A model generated the notes under the pieces. The model saw nothing but the letters and a program-made list of their open reading frames with translations, was not told where the DNA came from and searched no databases. The position numbers were made by a program, and so were the translations under genes. From Deltaproteobacteria bacterium (GTDB lineage: Bacteria; Bdellovibrionota_B; Oligoflexia; Oligoflexales; Bog-1112): DNA of 54,643 nt. Positions 49,426 through 54,643 of this stretch are shown here, in pieces; the stretch's first letter is position 1; each line of letters starts with the position of its first letter. The DNA lies in contig JACPKR010000006.1 of the NCBI GenBank assembly GCA_016186945.1, positions 1 through 54,643 of the forward strand, given 5' to 3'.

Positions 49426-51057
49426 GTAGCTATCTTCGCTCTGAGTATGAATAAGGTTGTTCTGCTTATCGAATACGCATACTCGGTAGCTCGCATGTTC
49501 GGAAATCGCATCATCAACCATAAGCGCACCACCGTCTTCCATTTGCGACTTATCCCAAATCCCGACGATTTCCCCGTCACTGACACAATCACGATGGGGG
49601 GGATCCCATCCGTTGACTTTGCGAACCACGACCTCTCCATACAGCGAAACATCGAGAGGAAGAACCATGGCAAGTCGGACGATATCTTTCTGTTCAGGAT
49701 CCGCAAAGGCTCGGAATTTCCGCATGCCTAACATGTCAATCGAAGTTCCCAAGGAGGTGACCCGAAAAAGGTACAAATTTTGTCTATCCTGGTTAAGAGC
49801 GTCTATTTGCTCCTGGAGCTGTACGATCTGGCTTTCACAACGTGCGATTTGCTCTTCAATTCCGAGAAGGGTTTGATTCAACTCGTTAGCCTTATCAAGA
49901 TTCTCAGCGAGCAAGGCCCAGTCAACGCTTTTTCCCTTTTGAAAACGCATATTCGTTTTTTCGATTTCATTCACAACAGATCTATAATCGACCCAGATCT
50001 TCCAATAATCTATATTAAGCTGACGAAGTTCACTGTTAATTGCGGATATCTCATTTTTGAGACTGTCTTTCTGGTCAGGAATTGCTTCCGAAGCTTCTTT
50101 TATGGCCTCCCCTTCTTCTTTTTCCTGTTTTTCAATCTCTTTTTTGATGATTTCGGTGACGATCTTGTTGAAGACGTCTGTGGGAATTTCAATTTTTACT
50201 TCTTTCGGAGGATCTTGCTTTACTTTGTCGATATCGTCGTCGGCTTTATCTTTTTCGGCTTTGTCTATTTCAACTGTCTTTGTTTCTTTCTGAGAAATCG
50301 CGGGTGAAATGCTTTCTTGAACCAGTTCCTGGATATCAAGGATATTTTGGATAACTTCCCGTTTCGCTTTGTTTTCAATATCTGAGACTGAGACAATGAT
50401 CTTATTGCCAGCGCTTGGTTTTTCACTGATGATGGTAGCCTGGTATGCGCCAAATTCAAAAATTTCAACTTCAATGCCATCTGCGGTTAGGGAAATCTGA
50501 TCGGGGTTGATAATCCTCACTTTAATCAAACCGCCGTCGTCCTGGTCAATCACTCTTGACACTACGACCAGATTTTCAAAGGGATTTTTTGCAATCTTCA
50601 ACTCAAAAGCAGGGACGGGGAGAATGAGCACCATTGCATTTTTTGCTTCTTCCTTAGAAGTTGAGGAAACAAGGACGGCATCACTCGCCGTCAGTACCTT
50701 CGAGTTGTCCTTTAGATCCAGAAATTCTGTCACCTCCAGGTCGTAAACTATGGTGCTAGCTTCTTCGAGAGTGACTTCAGAACCGACGGCCAGCGATCCG
50801 GCAGGTACCGCCAGCCCGCTTTTGCGTCCGTTTGAGAAAACAGTACGTAGGTTGAGAGATACCCCCTCTTCCACAGTTTCTGTGACAGAGGGGATGAAAC
50901 CGCCTGAAAAAGATGACTTTTGCAATTCATGGGATGCGGTTTCTTGGTCATTTACCTCTTCAATCACGCCAGGAAGTTTGGAATTTGTGTCGCACCCGGT
51001 GAGATATAAAAGTATCCCAAAAAGAAAGAGACTCAAAGTATTGGCATTTTTAGCCAT
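49405..51057 (-). CDS. Large lipoprotein with coiled coil, unknown function
   Basis: 550 residues. Lipoprotein signal MAKNANTLSLFLFGILLYLTGC. Strand-rich N-terminal half (VEEGVSLNLRTVFSNGRKSG, PAGSLAVGSEVTLEEASTIV), a charged Lys/Glu/Asp region (DKAEKDKADDDIDKVKQDPP), then a coiled coil (about 315-420: SLKNEISAINSELRQLNIDY, GIEEQIARCESQIVQLQEQI). A C-terminal strand domain with one Cys pair (HRDCVSDGE, YRVCVFDKQ) follows. No family recognised. It is anchored to a membrane and may reach across the periplasm through the coiled coil. Confidence 0.8.
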   Translation of the reverse strand: MAKNANTLSLFLFGILLYLTGCDTNSKLPGVIEEVNDQETASHELQKSSFSGGFIPSVTETVEEGVSLNLRTVFSNGRKSGLAVPAGSLAVGSEVTLEEASTIVYDLEVTEFLDLKDNSKVLTASDAVLVSSTSKEEAKNAMVLILPVPAFELKIAKNPFENLVVVSRVIDQDDGGLIKVRIINPDQISLTADGIEVEIFEFGAYQATIISEKPSAGNKIIVSVSDIENKAKREVIQNILDIQELVQESISPAISQKETKTVEIDKAEKDKADDDIDKVKQDPPKEVKIEIPTDVFNKIVTEIIKKEIEKQEKEEGEAIKEASEAIPDQKDSLKNEISAINSELRQLNIDYWKIWVDYRSVVNEIEKTNMRFQKGKSVDWALLAENLDKANELNQTLLGIEEQIARCESQIVQLQEQIDALNQDRQNLYLFRVTSLGTSIDMLGMRKFRAFADPEQKDIVRLAMVLPLDVSLYGEVVVRKVNGWDPPHRDCVSDGEIVGIWDKSQMEDGGALMVDDAISEHASYRVCVFDKQNNLIHTQSEDSYLSLSFH

Positions 51058-51363
51058 CGGCTTTTCCCGTTATATGGCAGTTCCTCTATGTTGCCAAGTT
51101 TTCAAGCCTCCATGATTAGACGAACGGAGTTTTATTTCCCAAGCTTGAGACTATTTTGTAAGCCAGTGGAACCATTCGGTAACCCGTAAGCTGTTTGTGG
51201 CAAAATTTCTTGGAGGAACCAGCTGCGCAGTTTCCTCCAAACCACCTCCTTGCTCCTTTCCATAATCCAAACCACCTCCTTGCCATAAGAAGCGAGTTAC
51301 CTTGCCATAAGAAGCGAGTTACGCTAAAAACGCATGATTCCTTAATGAATTGACGTAGGTTTT
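51058..51363. other. Intergenic region between divergent genes
   Basis: About 300 bases containing the element A remnants listed at 51184 and no ORF with credible start signals. The promoters of the lipoprotein gene and rlmN must lie here; none is clear. Confidence 0.6.
51184..51323. repeat. Element A remnants with tandem sub-repeats
   Basis: TTCTTGGAGGAACCAGCTGC and GCAGTTTCCTCCAAACCACC are the inner palindrome. CCAAACCACCTCCTTGC then occurs twice, and CTTGCCATAAGAAGCGAGTT (plus AC) occurs twice in tandem. This shows slippage or recombination within the element. Confidence 0.85.
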
Positions 51364-52440
51364 ATGAGCAAGGCATCCTTTTTTTCTGCCAGTCCAGCTT
51401 TTATCAATGATTTTGTTGGGTTGTGGGGTGAGAAGCCTTTTCGGGCAAGGCAGCTTATACATTGGCATTTTCGTAAACGGGTCTTTTCCGTTGAGGCGAT
51501 GAGCGACTTGCCCCAAGCTTTTCGCGAACGTTTGGAGCAGGAATTTTCCTGGCACTTGCCGGAAATCGTCAGTTTACTGGATGCAGACGATGGTGCTACG
51601 AAGCTTCTCCTGAAAGCAGACCGCAATCAGCTTATTGAAACCGTTATCCTTCGCTATCCCCATCGGACAGCTCTGTGTGTATCAAGTCAAGTGGGCTGTA
51701 AACTTGCATGTCGTTTTTGTCAGACGGGTAAATTGGGGTTTTTTCGTCATTTGTCTGCTTCGGAAATTCTAGGTCAGTTCTGTCTTGCTGAGTCCATAGT
51801 GCAGAAAGAAGGACGTACGATCAGTAACGTTGTCTTTATGGGTATGGGTGAACCGCTCGACAATTATGACGAGGTCGTCAAGGCGGTACAAATCTTGACG
51901 GATCCCGAAGGGTTTGGGCTGTCTCATCGCAAAGTGACGGTCTCCACATCGGGACTGGCTGACAAGATCGTTCGACTGAGTGAAGATGTGAGAGTCGCTC
52001 TTGCTATTTCCCTTCACGCGTGCCGAGATGAATTGCGTAGCGACCTGATGCCCATCAATAAGCGTTTCCCCCTTGCCCCGCTCAAAGAAGCCATCCAGCA
52101 CTATCAGCGTACAAGCGATACAAAGATTACGTTTGAGTACATCCTCATCAAGGACAAGAATTGCAGTGTGCGGGAGGCAAAGGAGCTGGTGCATTTCCTC
52201 CAAGGAATCCCATGCAAGGTGAACTTGATTCCTTTCAACAATCATCCTGGCTTGCCCTATGAACGGCCTTCTGAGGAAGTTATCAAGACTTTTCAGAAAT
52301 ACTTGATGGACAGAGGCTTTGTAGCAACGGTGCGTTATAGCAAGGGCGGGGACGTTTCTGCTGCCTGTGGGCAATTGGCGGCCAAACGCGTCGCAGGCTT
52401 AGGTGAAGTGCCTCAACGGCTGTCCGTTCTGACGGTATGA
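51364..52440 (+). CDS. rlmN: 23S rRNA (adenine-C2)-methyltransferase RlmN
   Basis: 358 residues. Radical SAM motif C112-x3-C116-x2-C119 (GCKLACRFCQTGKLG), FRARQLIHWHF near the N-terminus, NVVFMGMGEPLDNYD, VTVSTSGLADKI, ALAISLHACRDELRSDLMPIN, and the C-terminal methyl-carrying Cys in GGDVSAACGQLA. It methylates A2503 of 23S rRNA and A37 of some tRNAs. Starts ATG 51364 next to GTAGGTTTT with a weak ribosome binding site. Downstream is element A. Confidence 0.96.
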   Translation: MSKASFFSASPAFINDFVGLWGEKPFRARQLIHWHFRKRVFSVEAMSDLPQAFRERLEQEFSWHLPEIVSLLDADDGATKLLLKADRNQLIETVILRYPHRTALCVSSQVGCKLACRFCQTGKLGFFRHLSASEILGQFCLAESIVQKEGRTISNVVFMGMGEPLDNYDEVVKAVQILTDPEGFGLSHRKVTVSTSGLADKIVRLSEDVRVALAISLHACRDELRSDLMPINKRFPLAPLKEAIQHYQRTSDTKITFEYILIKDKNCSVREAKELVHFLQGIPCKVNLIPFNNHPGLPYERPSEEVIKTFQKYLMDRGFVATVRYSKGGDVSAACGQLAAKRVAGLGEVPQRLSVLTV

Positions 52441-52445
52441 ATAGA

Positions 52446-52592
52446 GGGGTAATGCGTAAGCCGCTTGGGGCGAAAAGGGGGGGGGGGGGTTGGGGGGGGC
52501 GAGGGAACCGTCGCTCCCTCAAGGGATTTCTTGGAGGAACCAGCTGCGCAGTTTCCTCCAAACCACCTCCTTGCCCCAAGTGGCTTACCCTC
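52446..52592. repeat. Dispersed element A with long G runs
   Basis: Arms GGTAATGCGTAAGCCGCTTG and CCAAGTGGCTTACCC. The core has a run of 13 G (52477-52489), TT, then 8 G. The inner GAACCAGCTGCGCAGTTTCC palindrome is intact. It lies between the convergent rlmN and ricT and could terminate both. Confidence 0.92.
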
Positions 52593-52599
52593 TCTCGAT

Positions 52600-53475
52600 T
52601 TAGACTAAATCTTCGAGGTGAATATCGTCGCCCCAGGTATCTGCCTCGTTAGCTTCGGAACTTCGTTCCCCTTCCACAGCGACATCCTGAATCTTGGCGG
52701 ACACCTGACTTCCAAATTCGGTTTCCACAAGAAGTGTTTGGTTCAAAAGATCAGACTTAAGCACTGTCCCTTTGTCACCATTGGCAAGGATGCGAACTCG
52801 GGTCCCTCGTGGGGGCATTATCTGGCGCAATTCACTATAGACATCGTTTTCATAAGTCAGGCAGCAGAGAAGACGGCCGCAACCCCCTGAAACTTTCTGC
52901 GGATTGAGAGCGAGGTTTTGGTTCTTGGCCATCTTGATAGAAACAGGGACGAATTCGCGCAGGAAACTTGAGCAGCAGTATTCCCTTCCGCAGACCCCAA
53001 TGCCGCCCAAGAGTTTTGTTTCATCCCGTGCACCGACTTGTTTGAGTTCCACGCGAGACTTGAGGCCGCCGGCCAGTTCTTTCACCAGCTCACGAAAATC
53101 CACGCGACCAGGAGCGCTGAAATAGATGATGACCTTGTTTCCACCAAACTGAATTTCCCCTTTAAGAACACGCATTTTAAGTTGGAATTTTGCTACTTTT
53201 TTCTCCGTGAACGCGACGACTTCTTCCGGGGTGAGGCGTGTGACGGGTGTCAATTCCTTGGCGGTCGCTTTACGCAGAATGGGCTTGAGGCCCAGATTCT
53301 CTCCGTCTGTATAAAGACGAAAGCCCAAGCGTACGACTGTTGCTAAGCAAAGCCCTCTTTCTGTTTCCACGACAACCTGGTCGCGAATCCTTAGGTCGAG
53401 GGTGGTGTAGCTAAAGTCATATATTTTTCCAGCGCGGTGAAATTGTACGCCGCCTATGTTGACGCCTTTGATCAA
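52600..53475 (-). CDS. ricT: PSP1-domain protein, RicT/YaaT-like
   Basis: 291 residues. PSP1 domain with strands (VVVETERGLCLATVVRLGFRL, GNKVIIYFSAPGRVDFRELVKELA) and the Cys-rich core GGIGVCGREYCCSSFLREFV, VSGGCGRLLCCLTYENDVY, which binds Fe-S clusters in Bacillus RicT. C-terminal KOW-like strand region (GTRVRILANGDKGTVLKSDL). In Bacillus it works with RicA/RicF in RNA processing; here it is probably a similar RNA-related factor. TTG start at 53475, six bases after the holB stop, so the two genes form an operon. Confidence 0.92.
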   Translation of the reverse strand: MIKGVNIGGVQFHRAGKIYDFSYTTLDLRIRDQVVVETERGLCLATVVRLGFRLYTDGENLGLKPILRKATAKELTPVTRLTPEEVVAFTEKKVAKFQLKMRVLKGEIQFGGNKVIIYFSAPGRVDFRELVKELAGGLKSRVELKQVGARDETKLLGGIGVCGREYCCSSFLREFVPVSIKMAKNQNLALNPQKVSGGCGRLLCCLTYENDVYSELRQIMPPRGTRVRILANGDKGTVLKSDLLNQTLLVETEFGSQVSAKIQDVAVEGERSSEANEADTWGDDIHLEDLV

Positions 53476-53481
53476 GTTATA

Positions 53482-54315
53482 TCAATTCTTCAGGTTACAA
53501 AATCCCAGCGTTTCGAGAACGAGCTGAGGATTCAAAGCGATTCTCTGATGACCGACCAAATCTTTCAGCTCACCTAGAACTTTCCGGCGGTGTCTAAGAG
53601 AGGCTGTGTCCAAGCGATGGTCTGTCAACGCCTTTCGGTAAAGCAAGTTGAGAGAGTACTCAAATTCTTGAATGAAGTCAAAAAGACGGGGGGCAATGGT
53701 AGGGCGGATCGTTTCGCAGAAACTGATGATTGGGGAGGCATCACGAAGTTGTAACAATTGATCAGCGAAGGAGGAAAGTTCTTTGCTTTCCTGATCCCGT
53801 AATTTAGTCAGCGTCCCCTCATGCGGCCGAAGGCGCCAACGCACACAACGGGAGAGAAGGGTAGGGAGCAGGTGTTTTGCTTTACACGTTGAGAGCAGGA
53901 TTCGTCCGTAGGGGGATGGCTCCTCAAGGGTTTTTAGAAGCTTATTCACAGCAGCTCTTGTCATAGTCTCTACATTGCACAGAACAGCGATACGTTTTGC
54001 GTAAGGGGAATGCCCTTGCGGAGCGAAATTCAGAAAATCAGCAATGTCTCGAATGTCTTCTACTTTTAGCGATGTGCCCTCTTCCTTGATAAAGGTCACG
54101 TCGGGGTGGCGATTGCTCGCTATTACCTGACAGGACGGACATTTCCCACAAGCGCTCGTCTGGTCGCAGAAGTGTAGGGCTGCAAGTTGACGAAGGAAGG
54201 AGGATTTACCTATCCCCTTGTGTCCTTCCAGAAGGATCACGTCGGGCATCCTTCTTTCCCTCAAAAGAGTCTGAAAGAGTTGCAGGTCATTGGCAAAGGG
54301 GGACTCAGTTTTCAT
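53482..54315 (-). CDS. holB: DNA polymerase III delta-prime subunit
   Basis: 277 residues. AAA+ clamp-loader features: P-loop GHKGIGKSSFLRQLAA, zinc module C-x8-C-x2-C-x2-C in CDQTSACGKCPSCQVI, RHPDVTFI, KIAVLCNVETMTRAAVNKLLKTLEEP (Walker B/sensor region) and TCKAKHLLPTLLSRC. It is part of the clamp loader that puts the sliding clamp on DNA. ATG 54315 preferred over a TTG one codon earlier. The start lies at the edge of repeat D. Confidence 0.93.
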   Translation of the reverse strand: MKTESPFANDLQLFQTLLRERRMPDVILLEGHKGIGKSSFLRQLAALHFCDQTSACGKCPSCQVIASNRHPDVTFIKEEGTSLKVEDIRDIADFLNFAPQGHSPYAKRIAVLCNVETMTRAAVNKLLKTLEEPSPYGRILLSTCKAKHLLPTLLSRCVRWRLRPHEGTLTKLRDQESKELSSFADQLLQLRDASPIISFCETIRPTIAPRLFDFIQEFEYSLNLLYRKALTDHRLDTASLRHRRKVLGELKDLVGHQRIALNPQLVLETLGFCNLKN

Positions 54316-54384
54316 CAAAAAACTCCGAGCGCCTTAGCGCGAGGATAAAGAAACTCGGTCCTTTAGGGCCGAGTAAAAGACAAA
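54314..54384 (-). repeat. Double-hairpin repeat D, inverted copy
   Basis: AACTCCGAGCGCCTTAGCGC, GAGGATAAAG, then AAACTCGGTCCTTTAGGGCC and GAGTAAAAGACAAA; the reverse complement of 20204-20274 with only a few differences. It sits directly upstream of holB. Confidence 0.75.
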
Positions 54385-54538
54385 TGCGAAGGGGGGAGTC
54401 CACACTCCCTCCTGAGCCGTACGAGAAAAATGCTTTAGCATTTTACGAGTTCCCTATTGGTGGCGTTGTGTCCTTGCCGGCGCGTGGCTCGGTAATACGA
54501 AAGGGTATCGTTACTGATATAAAATAATTTGATTTTTC

Positions 54539-54566
54539 TTGACAAATCTATTGAGCAGCATAATTA
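54539..54566 (+). promoter_or_regulatory. Possible promoter for the HTH gene at the window end
   Basis: TTGACA at 54539-54544 and TAATTA at 54561-54566 with a 16-base spacer. The start codon follows eight bases after the -10, so the message would be nearly leaderless or start elsewhere. Confidence 0.35.
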
Positions 54567-54573
54567 TAAGAGC

Positions 54574-54643
54574 ATGCTTCTCAAGATCACAGACGCTGCA
54601 AAGCATCTTGGCATCCACCCCGATACTCTTCGCCGTTGGGCAA
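54574..54643 (+). CDS. N-terminus of a helix-turn-helix protein, cut by the window end
   Basis: 23 codons are visible: MLLKITDAAKHLGIHPDTLR then RWA. This is a MerR/excisionase-type HTH (DAAKHLGIHPDTLRRW). Such a start is typical of IS607-family serine recombinases (OrfA) and of small excisionase-like regulators. The rest lies outside the window, so the assignment is open. Confidence 0.6.
   Translation, partial: MLLKITDAAKHLGIHPDTLRRWA

Noticed and set aside
1-54643. tRNA, rRNA or prophage genes
   Set aside because: I scanned the gaps for tRNA T-loop and rRNA-like sequence and for phage structural genes and saw none; a tRNAscan run would be decisive for tRNA.

Overview
The window looks like a chromosomal segment of a Gram-negative, flagellated bacterium. 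Many secreted or lipoprotein-type proteins, a LolC/E permease and a BamE-like lipoprotein imply an outer membrane. The flagellin (306 aa, starting MGLRIKTNT and ending SLLQG), a mevalonate kinase with a type 2 IPP isomerase, a class II DAHP synthase and an NtrC-type regulator together suggest the former Deltaproteobacteria, most likely the Bdellovibrionota/Oligoflexia side. That placement is inference; no rRNA or tRNA gene was seen. Coding density is high, but nearly every intergenic gap carries one of several dispersed palindromic repeats.

Layout. 1-3345: tandem and inverted repeat remnants, an M16 metalloprotease lipoprotein, another repeat. 3406-7522: BamE-like lipoprotein, pheT and pheS. 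7833-8753: flagellin. 8969-14013: a compact RiPP (ribosomally made, modified peptide) operon: a 25-codon precursor ending in CCTAC, a PqqD-fused radical SAM enzyme, a GNAT, a radical SAM/SPASM enzyme, a 40-codon membrane or secreted peptide, a CPBP-type membrane protein and an MFS exporter. From the first radical SAM gene onward every junction overlaps. 14082-17258: mevalonate kinase, fni and a polyprenyl diphosphate synthase. 17259-22162: an accessory zone with a secreted unknown, a broken transposase, a possible poly-C phase-variable lipoprotein, a Phd/VapC-type toxin-antitoxin pair and duplicated fragments of a FAD oxidoreductase. 22241-26705: fabF-pdhA-pdhB-pdhC. 27462-31966: outer-membrane protein, EF-hand-like lipoprotein, pentapeptide protein, gap and an orphan 2-oxoacid:ferredoxin oxidoreductase beta subunit. 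32010-39450: ddl, LRR lipoprotein, aminotransferase, dicarboxylate symporter, sigma-54 response regulator, ruvC. 39589-49425: a heme region (hemB, hemX-like, hemA, hemC, hemD) interleaved with lolC/E, a secreted HNH-nuclease-like protein behind a consensus sigma-54 promoter, DAHP synthase and msrBA. 49405-54315: a large lipoprotein, rlmN, ricT/yaaT and holB. The last 70 bases begin an HTH gene, possibly of an IS607-like element.

The most interesting system is the RiPP operon. Its precursor is too short for ordinary gene callers, yet it has a good ribosome binding site, a Cys-rich C-terminus and a terminator-like hairpin between it and the enzymes. I do not recognise the product class. The second theme is repeats invading genes: element A encodes the last ~48 residues of HemA, creates the hemA/hemC overlap, and supplies an in-frame insert in HemD. 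Element B supplies or borders the stop codons of ddl, hemB, hemC and msrBA.
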